The notes under the pieces are model-generated. The model made no database searches. It was not told the origin of the DNA and worked only from the letters and a program-made list of their open reading frames with translations. Positions 17,043-26,783 of a DNA stretch of 64,000 nt are shown one piece after another. The stretch's first letter is position 1; the number at the start of each line of letters is the position of its first letter. Origin of the DNA: Pseudoalteromonas rhizosphaerae (lineage in GTDB: Bacteria; Pseudomonadota; Gammaproteobacteria; Enterobacterales; Alteromonadaceae); contig NZ_CABVLM010000005.1 of assembly GCF_902498845.1 (NCBI RefSeq), positions 1 to 64,000 on the forward strand, read 5' to 3'. The position numbers and the translations under genes were made by a program.

Positions 17043-18013
17043 ACCGACTCCTTGGTGAAGTGTTCAAAACCAGCATCATCATATGCTAATTTTTCGCCAT
17101 CGAGCATCAGCTCAACCTCGCCTTCACCACTTTTTATTTGTCCAATGCAGGCTGCATCTACACCATACTGGCGCAATTTCATTTCCAGCATACTTTTATT
17201 GCTATCAGGTACCGTAAATAACAACTCATAGTCATCGCCATAATTGAGGATAAACGGCAGTTGTTGATCTCGTTCTAAAGTAGCACGCAATGCATCCGAG
17301 GTTGGTATTTTATTCACATCAATACAAGCGCTAACTTGCGACAGAGCTAAAATATGCCCAAGATCTGCCAATAGACCATCTGAGATATCAATCGCTGATG
17401 ATGCTAAACCGCGTAATACTTGCCCCGCAGCAACACGCGGAGTTGGGTAATCAAATCGTTGATTAACGTACCTTAAGTGCTCTGGAGCAATCTTAATCTC
17501 TTGCTTACGAGCTTCAATCGCAAGCCCGGCATCACCTAGCGGCCCTGTAACATAAACCCAGTCACCTACTTTAGCACCGCTTCGGCGCAGTGCTTTACCT
17601 GCAGGCACTGTACCTTTAGCACAAATAGTAATTGTTAACGGCCCTTGCGTGGTATCGCCACCAATGATTTGCACATTAAAATACTCTGCGATTTCATGCA
17701 TGCCTTCGGTGAATTCTTCCAGCCACTCAACATCAATATTTGGCAACGTTAAAGCAACCGAAACCCACGTAGGCTCAGCCCCCATAGCAGCTAAATCACT
17801 TAAGTTTACGGCCAGGGCTCGATGGCCTAATGCACGCGGATCGATGTCATCAAAAAAGTGTACGCCTGCTACCAGTGTATCGGTGGTAATCGCTAACTGA
17901 CAATTTTCAGGAACAGTAACCAATGCACAATCGTCACCAATCCCTAAATTAACATCGCGACGAGTTATGCCACGACCTTTAAAGTAGCGATTTATTAATT
18001 CAAATTCCTTCAT
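17039..18013 (-). CDS. thiL: Thiamine-monophosphate kinase
   Basis: Phosphorylates thiamine monophosphate to the active cofactor thiamine diphosphate, which Dxs (8892-10757) requires. PurM-like fold with the N-terminal GIGDDCALV motif, TTDTLVAGVHF, VNLSDLAAMGA, GGDTT and the later SAIDISDGLLADLGH and NYGDDYELLF motifs. I start at the ATG 18013 (324 aa). The frame continues two codons to a TTG at 18019, which is within the T-tract of an upstream hairpin. No Shine-Dalgarno precedes either start, which is unusual. Coupled to pgpA by a 4-base overlap. Confidence 0.95.
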   Translation of the reverse strand: MKEFELINRYFKGRGITRRDVNLGIGDDCALVTVPENCQLAITTDTLVAGVHFFDDIDPRALGHRALAVNLSDLAAMGAEPTWVSVALTLPNIDVEWLEEFTEGMHEIAEYFNVQIIGGDTTQGPLTITICAKGTVPAGKALRRSGAKVGDWVYVTGPLGDAGLAIEARKQEIKIAPEHLRYVNQRFDYPTPRVAAGQVLRGLASSAIDISDGLLADLGHILALSQVSACIDVNKIPTSDALRATLERDQQLPFILNYGDDYELLFTVPDSNKSMLEMKLRQYGVDAACIGQIKSGEGEVELMLDGEKLAYDDAGFEHFTKESV

Positions 18014-18015
18014 AC

Positions 18016-18041
18016 ACAAAAAAGCCGGCCTATGCCGGCTC
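18016..18041 (-). terminator. Hairpin with T-tract between nusB and thiL
   Basis: The minus strand reads AGCCGGC-ATAG-GCCGGCT followed by TTTTTTG, a textbook intrinsic terminator. It begins 17 bases after the nusB stop and ends almost on the thiL ATG. It should cut transcription of the rib-nusB operon before thiL, or set an expression step-down. Confidence 0.8.
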
Positions 18042-18057
18042 TCCTTTTACGGTCGCA

Positions 18058-18468
18058 TTACTTACGTAAATGCTTTACCGCTTTATCAAGTACACCATTA
18101 ACAAATTTATGGCTGTCTTCAGCGCCAAATATCTTAGCAAGCTCAATACCTTCGTTGATAGCAACTTTATAAGGTACATCTTCACGGAATTTCAGCTCAT
18201 AGCTGCTTAAACGTAAAATAGCGCGTTCAACTTGGTCTAACTCGTTAAATGGACGAGTTAAATGTGGCGATACTGCTTCGTCTAGTTGCTTATGATTTAT
18301 AGCAACACCACGCGAAAGATCTTTAAAGTATTCAACATCAATTTTAGTCACATCGTTTTCGATCAACATTTGTTGTTCGATATCGGCAATGGCATTGCCA
18401 CTTAATTGCCAAGAATAAACGGCTTGAAGTGCTAAGATACGTGCTTTACGTCTTGCTGCTGGTTTCAC
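18058..18468 (-). CDS. nusB: Transcription antitermination factor NusB
   Basis: Binds boxA RNA with NusE (S10) in rRNA antitermination; a matching boxA is in this window at 344-355. All-helical, 136 aa, with the basic N-terminus [20 protein letters not shown] that contacts RNA and the conserved [17 protein letters not shown] and [11 protein letters not shown] segments. It follows ribH by 15 bp in the same operon, the usual gammaproteobacterial arrangement. Confidence 0.97.
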   Translation of the reverse strand: MKPAARRKARILALQAVYSWQLSGNAIADIEQQMLIENDVTKIDVEYFKDLSRGVAINHKQLDEAVSPHLTRPFNELDQVERAILRLSSYELKFREDVPYKVAINEGIELAKIFGAEDSHKFVNGVLDKAVKHLRK

Positions 18469-18483
18469 AAAAATTCCTTAAAC

Positions 18484-18948
18484 TTAAATTTTATCTAACA
18501 CATTAACCATTTCAAGTGCGCCTAAAGCAGCTTCGCCGCCTTTGTTGCCCATTTTAGTGCCAGCGCGTTCAATCGCTTGCTCAATGCTTTCAGTGGTTAA
18601 TACGCCAAATGCAATCGGGATATCATACTCAAGCGACACTTGCGCTAAGCCTTTATTTGATTCGCCAGCGACAAGATCAAAATGTGGTGTACCACCTCTG
18701 ATCACAACGCCTAAAGCGATGATTGCATCATACTCTTTTTTTGCTGCAACGCGTTTCGCCGCTAAAGGTAATTCTACCGCACCTGGTACATAAACTACGG
18801 TAATATCATCATCAGATACACCACCAGTACGTTTTAATTCATCAACAGCACCAGCTAATAGGCTGCTACCAATAAAGTCATTAAAACGAGAAATAACGAT
18901 AGCGAATTTCTTGCCAGGAGCGTATTTATTACCTTCAATAATTTTCAT
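18484..18948 (-). CDS. ribH: 6,7-dimethyl-8-ribityllumazine synthase
   Basis: Condenses 3,4-dihydroxy-2-butanone 4-phosphate with the ribitylamino-uracil to give lumazine, the penultimate step of riboflavin synthesis; it forms large oligomers. Motifs: ISRFNDFI near residue 19, [12 protein letters not shown] (54-65), [12 protein letters not shown] with the catalytic His, and FGVLTTE. 154 aa, normal length. It lies between ribBX and nusB; the 101-base gap from ribBX has no gene. Confidence 0.97.
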   Translation of the reverse strand: MKIIEGNKYAPGKKFAIVISRFNDFIGSSLLAGAVDELKRTGGVSDDDITVVYVPGAVELPLAAKRVAAKKEYDAIIALGVVIRGGTPHFDLVAGESNKGLAQVSLEYDIPIAFGVLTTESIEQAIERAGTKMGNKGGEAALGALEMVNVLDKI

Positions 18949-19049
18949 TCGATAACCCTAAAAAATAAGTTCAAGCGGTTGCGATTGCGCAAAAATTGCT
19001 GCGTATCATACCATATAAATAAAATAATAGCCTAGTTTAAGCGTTGTGC

Positions 19050-20162
19050 TTATTGTGGCTCTACGTAGTCAACCACTTCTAAGTGAAAGCCCGATAACGC
19101 ATGGTACTTTTTAGGCAAGCTCATCAAACGCATTTTTTCAATGCCCAAGTCAGCTAAAATTTGTGACCCTACGCCTACGGTGCGTGAAGTACCTTGGAAT
19201 TTACGATGCGCGACCGTCTCACCAGCATCTTCTGCAGCAAACGCTTTGACTGTCGCTTCTAGTTCTTCGGTGCATTCTTGCTTACCTAGAATAACTAACA
19301 CACCTTGATGCTTTGCAATATAAGCCATCGCATCTGACAAGCCCCAGCTTCTATCGGCACTGCGATCAGATAACAAAATATCATTGAAGGTACTTTTTAA
19401 ATGAACCCGTACTAAGGTTGGTTCATTCGTTTTAACCTCACCATTTAACAGCGCATAATGTAACTGGCCGTCAATGGTATCTTTATAAGTAACTAAATCA
19501 AACTCACCATGTACGGTTGGCAACTTACATTTTGCCACTTGCTCAATGGTGGTTTCATTCATGTTACGGTATTCAATTAAATCAGCAATAGTGCCAATTT
19601 TGATATTATGTTGCTCAGCAAATACTTCTAAATCAGGACGACGCGCCATGGTGCCATCAGCATTAAGAATTTCCACAATTACTGATGAAGGCTCTAAACC
19701 GGCTAAGCGGGCTAAATCACAACCGGCTTCAGTGTGACCGGCACGCGTTAATACGCCACCTGGTTGTGCCATAATAGGAAAGATATGCCCAGGTTGAACG
19801 ATATCACTTGGTACAGCACCTTTGGCAATCGCAGCTTGCACAGTACGAGCGCGATCTGCAGCAGAAATCCCCGTAGTCACACCTTTCGATGCTTCAATCG
19901 ACATCGTAAAGTTAGTCGAAAATGCCGCACCATTGTTTTTTACCATTAATGGTAAATCAAGTTGCTCACAGCGCTCTTGAGTCATTGTTAGGCAAATTAA
20001 GCCGCGACCATGAGTGGCCATAAAATTGATCGCTTCAGCACTAATGTGCTCGGCTGCGATAATTAAATCGCCTTCATTTTCTCTGTCTTCATCATCCATT
20101 AAAATAACCATTTTACCGGCTTTAATGTCATCAATAATTTCTTGTGCGCTGTGTAAATTCAT
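19050..20162 (-). CDS. ribB: RibBX: DHBP synthase with degenerate GTP cyclohydrolase II domain
   Basis: The N-terminal ~200 residues are 3,4-dihydroxy-2-butanone-4-phosphate synthase: [12 protein letters not shown] (metal and substrate acids), [10 protein letters not shown] and [32 protein letters not shown] (read in parts) are intact. The C-terminal ~165 residues keep the RibA fold but lack the zinc cysteines and the SEC-LTGD and RCDC motifs; the equivalent region reads [19 protein letters not shown]. This corresponds to the RibBX variant described in proteobacteria, so GTP cyclohydrolase II activity must come from a separate RibA elsewhere. 370 aa. It follows ribE by 29 bp. Confidence 0.93.
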   Translation of the reverse strand: MNLHSAQEIIDDIKAGKMVILMDDEDRENEGDLIIAAEHISAEAINFMATHGRGLICLTMTQERCEQLDLPLMVKNNGAAFSTNFTMSIEASKGVTTGISAADRARTVQAAIAKGAVPSDIVQPGHIFPIMAQPGGVLTRAGHTEAGCDLARLAGLEPSSVIVEILNADGTMARRPDLEVFAEQHNIKIGTIADLIEYRNMNETTIEQVAKCKLPTVHGEFDLVTYKDTIDGQLHYALLNGEVKTNEPTLVRVHLKSTFNDILLSDRSADRSWGLSDAMAYIAKHQGVLVILGKQECTEELEATVKAFAAEDAGETVAHRKFQGTSRTVGVGSQILADLGIEKMRLMSLPKKYHALSGFHLEVVDYVEPQ

Positions 20163-20191
20163 AATCTGCTCGTGTAAGTTGTGGAGTGCGT

Positions 20192-20845
20192 TTATTTAAT
20201 AAAACCGGCTTGGGCGAGTAAACTCATCGAAATATCTGAACTAGCTGGCTGCTCTGCGCCTTTGATCAAACGCTCTAAATAACGCGCGATTTGATCTACT
20301 TCTAAGTTCACTTGCGTGCCTACTTTAAAATCAGCAATAGTCGTTTGCTCACTAGTGTGCGGCACAATTGTCAGTTTAAATTTATTATCTGCTACTGCAT
20401 TTACTGTTAGGCTAATACCATCAATGCATACCGAGCCTTTATAGGGAATGTATTTCATCAATTGTGCATCGGTGCTCAGCCAATATTCAACGGCGCGGGC
20501 ATTAGGCGTGATTGCGGTGATTGTCGCAATACCATCAACATGACCAGACACTAAATGCCCACCGAGGCGAGACACCGGTTGCATGGCTTTTTCAAGGTTT
20601 ACTTTTTGCCCTTGTTTATAATGTGCAAAGCCTGTCAAACCAATCGTTTCATTAGATAAATCAGCGCTAAAGCCATCGCTGTGCTTTGCTACTACGGTTA
20701 AACACACACCGTTGGTTGCAATGCTGTCACCTAAATTGACATCCGCCATATCAAGGTTATTACTTTGAATGCGAATAGCTAAATCGCCTTGCTTTTGTTG
20801 TAACTCGCTAATAGTGCCCGTTGCTTCGATGATCCCAGTAAACAT
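20192..20845 (-). CDS. ribE: Riboflavin synthase (alpha chain)
   Basis: Dismutates two lumazine molecules to riboflavin. Two tandem lumazine-binding beta-barrels: the first starts [12 protein letters not shown], with [11 protein letters not shown]; the second begins near residue 97 with [10 protein letters not shown] and has [14 protein letters not shown]. The C-terminal helix (about 185-217) trimerises. 217 aa, as in E. coli RibC. Twelve bases separate it from ribD. Confidence 0.97.
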   Translation of the reverse strand: MFTGIIEATGTISELQQKQGDLAIRIQSNNLDMADVNLGDSIATNGVCLTVVAKHSDGFSADLSNETIGLTGFAHYKQGQKVNLEKAMQPVSRLGGHLVSGHVDGIATITAITPNARAVEYWLSTDAQLMKYIPYKGSVCIDGISLTVNAVADNKFKLTIVPHTSEQTTIADFKVGTQVNLEVDQIARYLERLIKGAEQPASSDISMSLLAQAGFIK

Positions 20846-20857
20846 AGTGGTTACTCT

Positions 20858-22000
20858 TTAGTTATTTGGTTTAGATGAGGCTTTGCGTGGTGTCGCCGTG
20901 ATACGAATATCGTCACCGATACACACACTCTCATTAATTGATAAATTAACAACGTCCTGCATACTTGTCAGCTCTGTAAAGTTTAGTAAGCTTTTGCCGT
21001 CATTCCCTAACAACTTCGGCGCCAGATAAACAATATATTCATCAATTAAATTACATTCAGTCATTTGGCCCGCTAAGGTTGCCCCTGCCTCTAACCAAAT
21101 ATGATTAAACTGTTGCTGCGCTAGAAGTTTCATGGCAGCCACTAAATCAACTTTACTATTTTTTTCTGGTACTACAATATGGCTTACGTAATGAGGCCAT
21201 TGCTGTGATTTATCAAGTTCAGTGGTAAGAATAATTACTTCACTGGCAATGCTAAATAATGCTTGCTCAGGTGTTAAACGATTTTGTGAATCAATAATAA
21301 TACGTACAGGTTGGCGTACAGGTAATTGCGTTGGTAACGGCTCTGGCAGCTCATCAACACGAACATTGAGTTTTGCATTATCAACTAATACTGTGTCCGC
21401 GCCGGTTAAAATAGCGCAGCTTTGTGCGCGCTGTAGTTGCACATCTTGGCGAGCCTTAGGGCCCGTTATCCACTTACTTTGACCGTTTTTAAGTGCCGTT
21501 TTACCATCAAGGCTTGCGGCCATTTTGCAGGTAATAAATGGCATACCTTGCTCCATGCGCTTTAAAAAGCCACGGTTTAACAGCCTTGCTTGTTGTTCTA
21601 ACAAACCTGACGCAACCTCAATGCCCGCGTCCGCTAAAATAGCTAAACCTTTACCGGCCACCTGCGGATTTGGATCAACCATAGCAGCAATTACTTTTAC
21701 CACGCCAGCAGCTTTTAAACCTTCGGCACACGGCGGTGTGCGACCAAAATGGCTACAAGGTTCAAGCGTGACATAAGCAGTTGCGCCAAAGGCTTGGCTA
21801 CCCGCCATTGCTAATGCATTCACTTCAGCATGGCCTTGGCCGGCAACTTGATGAAAACCTTCACCAACAATAACGTCATTTTTTACTAATACACAGCCAA
21901 CATTTGGGTTTGGGGTGGTAGTAAAGCGTCCTTGTTTGGCAAGCTCAATCGCTCGGGTCATATAAGAGAAATCTTGTTCGCTAAACTGATATTGGTTCAT
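20858..22000 (-). CDS. ribD: Bifunctional riboflavin deaminase/reductase RibD
   Basis: Performs the second and third committed steps of riboflavin synthesis. The N-terminal cytidine-deaminase-like domain has the zinc motif GHAEVNAL followed by TLEPCSHFGRTPPC. The C-terminal reductase domain (about 150-370) has KMAASLDGKTAL and SKWITG. I place the start at the ATG 22000 (380 aa) because GGAGAG precedes it and the nrdR TGA ends one base away. The longer frame to 22072 would be embedded in nrdR and its extra 24 residues are not family-like. Confidence 0.95.
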   Translation of the reverse strand: MNQYQFSEQDFSYMTRAIELAKQGRFTTTPNPNVGCVLVKNDVIVGEGFHQVAGQGHAEVNALAMAGSQAFGATAYVTLEPCSHFGRTPPCAEGLKAAGVVKVIAAMVDPNPQVAGKGLAILADAGIEVASGLLEQQARLLNRGFLKRMEQGMPFITCKMAASLDGKTALKNGQSKWITGPKARQDVQLQRAQSCAILTGADTVLVDNAKLNVRVDELPEPLPTQLPVRQPVRIIIDSQNRLTPEQALFSIASEVIILTTELDKSQQWPHYVSHIVVPEKNSKVDLVAAMKLLAQQQFNHIWLEAGATLAGQMTECNLIDEYIVYLAPKLLGNDGKSLLNFTELTSMQDVVNLSINESVCIGDDIRITATPRKASSKPNN

Positions 22001-22001
22001 A

Positions 22002-22451
22002 TCACTCTCCCAAACGGGCAATTTCTTCACCAAATTCACGAATATCTTCGAATGAACGGTATACCGATGCAAATCTGACGTAAGCGACTTTATCGAGTTT
22101 TTTCAGCGCTTCCATAATGCATTCGCCAATCAGGTGACTGGAAATCTCACGCTCGCCGGTGGCACGTAATTGCGATTTAATAATATTGACCACTTCATCA
22201 ACTTGCTCGGTACTGACGGGGCGTTTTTCTAATGCACGGTGTAGACCATTAAGGAGTTTATCTTCATTGAAAGGTTCACGGCTACCGTCTTGTTTGATCA
22301 CCCGAGGCATTACAAGTTCTGCGCCTTCAAAGGTAGTAAAGCGTTCATGACATTCATTGCATTCACGGCGTCGCCTTACTTGGTGACCACCTCCCACTAA
22401 ACGCGAGTCAATCACTTTGGTATCTTTTGCGGTGCAAAATGGACAATGCAT
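22002..22451 (-). CDS. nrdR: Transcriptional repressor NrdR
   Basis: Nucleotide-sensing repressor of ribonucleotide reductase genes. An N-terminal zinc ribbon (MHCPFC...ECNECHERF, Cys3/Cys6/Cys31/Cys34) is followed by an ATP-cone domain (about 46-136, [16 protein letters not shown]). 149 aa, standard. It is the first gene of the nrdR-ribD-ribE-ribBX-ribH-nusB cluster; its promoter must lie close to or within the glyA terminator region (22452-22553). Confidence 0.97.
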   Translation of the reverse strand: MHCPFCTAKDTKVIDSRLVGGGHQVRRRRECNECHERFTTFEGAELVMPRVIKQDGSREPFNEDKLLNGLHRALEKRPVSTEQVDEVVNIIKSQLRATGEREISSHLIGECIMEALKKLDKVAYVRFASVYRSFEDIREFGEEIARLGE

Positions 22452-22470
22452 AGGTATCAGCTTCCGTTAA

Positions 22471-22502
22471 AAACAAAAAAGGCCGCTTTTAGGCGGCCTT
22501 TA
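22471..22502 (-). terminator. Intrinsic terminator of glyA
   Basis: The minus strand reads AAGGCCGCCT-AAAA-GCGGCCTT followed by a T-rich run (TTTTGTTTTT), 50 bases past the glyA stop and 20 bases before nrdR. Confidence 0.85.
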
Positions 22503-22553
22503 TAATAGCAAAAAACTAAGCTATTGTGATCTAAATTACTGTTTGTAACTCAA

Positions 22554-23810
22554 TTAAGCGTAAACAGGTAATTTTTTACAGATTGCTTTAACTTTCTCTT
22601 TTACTTGTGCTTGTACTGACTCATCGTTGATGTTGTCTAGTACGTCACAGATCCAGCCAGCAAGCTCTTTAGACTCAGCTTCTTTAAAACCACGGCGTGT
22701 GATTGCCGGTGAACCAATACGTAAACCAGACGTTACAAACGGTGAACGTGGGTCATTTGGTACTGAGTTTTTATTTACGGTGATATTAGCATTACCTAAA
22801 GCCGCATCTGCGTCTTTACCAGTGATGTCTTTATCAATTAGATCAAGTAAGAACAAGTGGTTTTCTGTTTTATCAGATACGATCTTATAACCGCGCTCTT
22901 GCATTACTGCAACCATAGCTTTAGCATTTTTCACAACTTGAGTTTGGTATACTTTAAACTCTGGTTGTAGTGCTTCTTTAAATGCCACTGCTTTGGCAGC
23001 GATAATGTGACATAAAGGACCACCTTGGCCACCAGGGAATACTGCACTGTTAAGCTTTTTATAAATAGCTTCGTCGCCACAAGCAGAAATAATCAAACCA
23101 CCACGTGGGCCGGCTAATGTCTTATGCGTAGTTGTAGTAACAACATGTGCATGTGGTACTGGGCTTGGGTAAACACCAGCAGCAATAAGGCCTGCAACGT
23201 GAGCCATATCAACAAACAAGTAAGCGCCTACTTTGTCAGCGATTTCACGGAATTTAGCCCAATCAACAATACCTGAGTATGCTGAGAAACCACCGATGAT
23301 CATTTTTGGTTTGTGCTCAAGTGCAAGTGCTTCAACTTGTGCGTAATCAATCTCGCCAGTCGCTTCGTCAAGTCCGTATTGGATTGCGTTATAAAGCTTA
23401 CCAGAGAAGCTTACATGTGAACCATGCGTTAAGTGACCACCATGAGCTAAGCTCATACCTAACACTGTATCGCCAGCATCTAATAAAGCTAAGAACACAG
23501 CAGCATTTGCTTGTGAACCTGCGTGAGGCTGAACGTTAGCATAATCTGAACCAAACAATTCGTTTGCACGGTCAATCGCTAGTTGTTCAACCACGTCAAC
23601 ATGCTCACAACCACCGTAGTAACGCTTGCCCGGATAACCTTCAGCATATTTGTTTGTTAGCTGTGAACCCTGCGCTTCTAGTACGCGTGGGCTACAGTAG
23701 TTCTCAGATGCGATAAGCTCGATGTGTTCTTCTTGGCGAGCAGTCTCTTTAGTGATTGCTTCAAATAACTCTGGATCGAAATCCGAAATATTCATGCTAC
23801 GTTCTAACAT
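22554..23810 (-). CDS. glyA: Serine hydroxymethyltransferase
   Basis: PLP enzyme that interconverts serine and glycine while loading one-carbon units on tetrahydrofolate. [20 protein letters not shown] (about 32-51), the PLP lysine in [16 protein letters not shown] (Lys ~231) and [15 protein letters not shown] are intact. 418 aa, normal. The ATG at 23810 has GGAG 9 bases upstream. It is a single-gene unit with its own promoter (23852-23880) and terminator. Confidence 0.98.
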   Translation of the reverse strand: MLERSMNISDFDPELFEAITKETARQEEHIELIASENYCSPRVLEAQGSQLTNKYAEGYPGKRYYGGCEHVDVVEQLAIDRANELFGSDYANVQPHAGSQANAAVFLALLDAGDTVLGMSLAHGGHLTHGSHVSFSGKLYNAIQYGLDEATGEIDYAQVEALALEHKPKMIIGGFSAYSGIVDWAKFREIADKVGAYLFVDMAHVAGLIAAGVYPSPVPHAHVVTTTTHKTLAGPRGGLIISACGDEAIYKKLNSAVFPGGQGGPLCHIIAAKAVAFKEALQPEFKVYQTQVVKNAKAMVAVMQERGYKIVSDKTENHLFLLDLIDKDITGKDADAALGNANITVNKNSVPNDPRSPFVTSGLRIGSPAITRRGFKEAESKELAGWICDVLDNINDESVQAQVKEKVKAICKKLPVYA

Positions 23811-23851
23811 GGGGGCTCCTAGGGCAACGTGTATGGTATTTTGAAGGCTGA

Positions 23852-23880
23852 ATTATACGCTGAAAACGTCAATTTGCCTA
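23852..23880 (-). promoter_or_regulatory. sigma70 promoter for glyA
   Basis: On the minus strand: TAGGCA (23875-23880), a 17-base spacer, then TATAAT (23852-23857). Perfect -10, 4/6 -35, optimal spacing, about 42 bases before the glyA ATG. Confidence 0.65.
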
Positions 23881-24082
23881 TGGTCTAAAGATGAACATAT
23901 TTAAACAGGGATTGAATTTAATTCACAGTGTTTTTGTAATGATATTTTTTTATTAAAGCATCAGAAATTTTAATGAATAAAAGCAAATAACATTTACATT
24001 ATTTATACCTTAATCTGTTGCATTCGCGATTGTTTACACTATTATGATACCAATGTAATCATGGATGATGAACTAATTTACT

Positions 24083-24448
24083 ATGCTAGCTAAACCTATC
24101 TACGAATCAATTCCTTATTGTTATGTCATTGTTGGCGGACTTTGCATTTTACTTTTCAGCACTGTTTTACCAACAGCCATTGGTATTTTTTTATTCTTCA
24201 ATGGTGCCAATATTTGGCGATTACGCTCAAATTCACGGCGTAAAGATCATAAAGTAAATCGCATTAAAGTTAACAAACACTTTTATTATTATGAATTTAA
24301 ACCATTTATTTTATTTATGTGCGGATTACTCCTAATCCATTGGGTAGCGAATGAATTAGTTATACTTGCAGGGATTATGATCTGCCTTATAGCCATTTTA
24401 ATTTTTTGTTTACGAGTGCTAAACCGCCGTTCACGTTCAATAGTTTAA
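24083..24448 (+). CDS. Small integral membrane protein, unknown function
   Basis: I do not recognise a family. 121 residues with two N-terminal hydrophobic helices (about 9-27 and 29-44), a basic cytoplasmic-looking loop (RLRSNSRRKDHKVNRIKVNK, 47-66) and two C-terminal helices (about 76-91 and 93-111), ending in a basic tail. No clear Shine-Dalgarno is visible before the ATG. An ATACCAAT motif 35 bases upstream resembles the ends of the MITE-like repeat at 10927-11088. Monocistronic between glyA and thrC. Coding status rests on frame length and membrane-like composition. Confidence 0.6.
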   Translation: MLAKPIYESIPYCYVIVGGLCILLFSTVLPTAIGIFLFFNGANIWRLRSNSRRKDHKVNRIKVNKHFYYYEFKPFILFMCGLLLIHWVANELVILAGIMICLIAILIFCLRVLNRRSRSIV

Positions 24449-24489
24449 TTTTCCATTACTGCTATTAAGTACAATTTAAAGCAATAAAA

Positions 24490-24516
24490 AACGACATTGC
24501 TTTCACATATGCCGTT
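24490..24516 (-). terminator. Terminator of thrABC (possibly bidirectional)
   Basis: An 8-bp stem with one mismatch, AACGACAT / ATGCCGTT. On the minus strand a TTTTTTATTG tract follows, so it best serves thrC, 30 bases downstream of its stop. Confidence 0.6.
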
Positions 24517-24545
24517 TATTTTTAGTTTTACTTAGCGGGTAAAAA

Positions 24546-25829
24546 CTAACCTAGTTTAGCTAATAATATTTCACGCAGGATATCGTAATCATCTGCGATA
24601 TCCTCGGCTAAGCATGGTTTAGCTAATGCATCAGCTAGTGGTTTTGGCATTTCAAGTTCAATATTTAAAATCTCTTCAACACTTTCTTTAAACTTAGCCG
24701 GATGCGCTGTTGCCAGAAAAATACCAGTTGAATCAGTTGCTAAGTTAGCTTTTAGGCCCTGATAAGCAATCGCTGTATGTGGTTCTGCAACATAGCCTGT
24801 TTGATGAATTTTTTTCATCACTGCTTGGGTATCATTTTCATCAACACTAGTTGAATAAAAATCATCATAACTAAACCATTTGTTATCAAGCATGGTTTGT
24901 ACACGTGGCCAATTATTAGGTTTACTCACATCCATGGCATTAGACAATGACTCGATTGTGGCATTAGGCGCCCAGTTTTTATCAAGGATAAAGCGCGGTA
25001 CAGTGTCATTTTGATTGGTTGTAGCGCTAAGTTTAGCGACCGGTAAACCAATCACCGCACCGATCATCGCCGCACATACATTACCAAAGTTACCACTAGG
25101 TATTGAGATATGTGCTTTGGCGCGCTGCTCTTTTGGTAATTGCGCTATTGCTTCAAAGTAATAACATACTTGTGCAACAAGGCGACTTATATTGATAGAA
25201 TTAGCTGAATTTAAACCTAAACGAGATTTAACTTCATCATCTAAAAAGGCATTTTTAACCATCGCTTGGCAATCATCAAAGCTACCATCTACAGCGTAGC
25301 AATGGATATTATTACCCAAAGTAGTAAACAATTTTTGCTGTGCTAATGAGATTTTACCTTTTGGATACAGGATAACCACATCAATATTTGGCTTGTTATA
25401 GAACGCATGCGCAACAGCTGCCCCAGTGTCCCCTGAGGTTGCTGTGAGTATTGTGGTTTTTTCACCTTGGCTAAATTGTGCCAAGCACTCAGCCATAAAG
25501 CGACCGCCAAAGTCTTTGAATGCAAGCGTTGGCCCATGGAACAACTCTAAACAATAAATATTGTCTTCAACTTCAACTAATTTAACAGGAAAGTTAAAGG
25601 CATTTTGCACCATTTGTGCAACCGTATCAGCAGGTAATTCATCACCAATCAAATGCGATAAAATCTTACTGCTACGAGTAACAAAGTCCATATCGAGTAA
25701 ACTATCAACATCAGCTAAAGGCGCGAGCGATTCAGGGAAAAATACTCCTTGATTACGTCCTAAACCTGTTTTAACCGCTTCAACAAACGACACTTTTTGA
25801 GAATCATCTTTTAAATTATGTAATTGCAT
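24546..25829 (-). CDS. thrC: Threonine synthase
   Basis: PLP enzyme making threonine from O-phosphohomoserine, the last step of the pathway. PLP lysine is in HGPTLAFKDFGGRFMAE (about Lys107), and SGDTGAAVAHAF and SIPSGNFGN are the phosphate-binding loops. 427 aa, E. coli-type. Last gene of thrABC, 18 bp after thrB. Confidence 0.97.
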   Translation of the reverse strand: MQLHNLKDDSQKVSFVEAVKTGLGRNQGVFFPESLAPLADVDSLLDMDFVTRSSKILSHLIGDELPADTVAQMVQNAFNFPVKLVEVEDNIYCLELFHGPTLAFKDFGGRFMAECLAQFSQGEKTTILTATSGDTGAAVAHAFYNKPNIDVVILYPKGKISLAQQKLFTTLGNNIHCYAVDGSFDDCQAMVKNAFLDDEVKSRLGLNSANSINISRLVAQVCYYFEAIAQLPKEQRAKAHISIPSGNFGNVCAAMIGAVIGLPVAKLSATTNQNDTVPRFILDKNWAPNATIESLSNAMDVSKPNNWPRVQTMLDNKWFSYDDFYSTSVDENDTQAVMKKIHQTGYVAEPHTAIAYQGLKANLATDSTGIFLATAHPAKFKESVEEILNIELEMPKPLADALAKPCLAEDIADDYDILREILLAKLG

Positions 25830-25847
25830 TATTAGTTCCTTAAATTC

Positions 25848-26774
25848 TTATAGCTGACGCGTGCCGGCGTTATCGAGTTTACAAATGTGGCAGAAGCCTT
25901 GCTCATTAATATAGTTTTGTTCAAGCCACTGTGCGCATTGCTGTGCAGCTTCGAGCGTTTTGCACACGGTAAATAATGTAGGACCAGCACCTGAGATACT
26001 GACAATCTCAGCACCAAACTCTGGCAGCGCCGCTTTAGCTTCACTAAAACCATTGATCAGTGGCGCACGATGCGGCTCCGCTATTTCATCACTCATGATG
26101 GAGAGTGCTTCATCAAATCGGCTAGTTAACAATAAAGTACTAAACGCTGATAAGCGCTGCGCAAATTCAACGCTCGCATGCATACTTAGCTGTTTTGGTA
26201 ACACTGAACGCGCTTTAGCGGTATTAAGTGAAAAACCAGGAAAAGCCGCTACGTAATACCAACGCTCATCAACCGGTAAAGCAATTGATTTATTTGGAAT
26301 TAAATCACCAGTAAGCTGCAAACCACCCAAGTAACACGGAGTGATATTGTCGTAATGACGACCGCCACTGACAATCGCTTCAAAATCAGCCATTAATTCA
26401 ATTAACTGCACTTGGCTCAGTGCAGTACCTGCAAACTGATCCAGCGCCGCAAATGTGGCTACTACAGAGCAAGCACTTGAACCAAGACCCGAGCCAATTG
26501 GTAAGTTCTTTTTTAATTCCAGTTTAACGCTTGGCATGGTTGGCGCTACATGTTCACGAAAATGCACTAAACACTGATACGCTAAATTTTCACTGGCATC
26601 GCTTGGTAGTTTATCTGCGTAATCCCCAGAGCATATAAATTCGTCAAGCTCGCTAGAACTTACCGCAACAACATCACCTAATAACGTGCCATCAATAGGA
26701 GCAAGCGCAGCACCTAAGGCATCAAAACCAACTGCAAAATTACCGATTGAGGCTGGAGCATATACTTCGATCAT
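25848..26774 (-). CDS. thrB: Homoserine kinase
   Basis: GHMP-family kinase that makes O-phosphohomoserine. The three family motifs are present: APASIGNFAVGFDALG (6-21), the ATP loop LPIGSGLGSSACS (about 91-103) and ISGAGPTLF (about 263-271). 308 aa. Between thrA (9-bp gap) and thrC. Confidence 0.97.
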   Translation of the reverse strand: MIEVYAPASIGNFAVGFDALGAALAPIDGTLLGDVVAVSSSELDEFICSGDYADKLPSDASENLAYQCLVHFREHVAPTMPSVKLELKKNLPIGSGLGSSACSVVATFAALDQFAGTALSQVQLIELMADFEAIVSGGRHYDNITPCYLGGLQLTGDLIPNKSIALPVDERWYYVAAFPGFSLNTAKARSVLPKQLSMHASVEFAQRLSAFSTLLLTSRFDEALSIMSDEIAEPHRAPLINGFSEAKAALPEFGAEIVSISGAGPTLFTVCKTLEAAQQCAQWLEQNYINEQGFCHICKLDNAGTRQL

Positions 26775-26783
26775 TATACTCTC

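Noticed and set aside
20163..20191. Search for an FMN riboswitch before the rib genes
   Set aside because: Only 29 bases separate ribE and ribBX, and the gap before nrdR is filled by the glyA terminator; none of the conserved RFN blocks is present.
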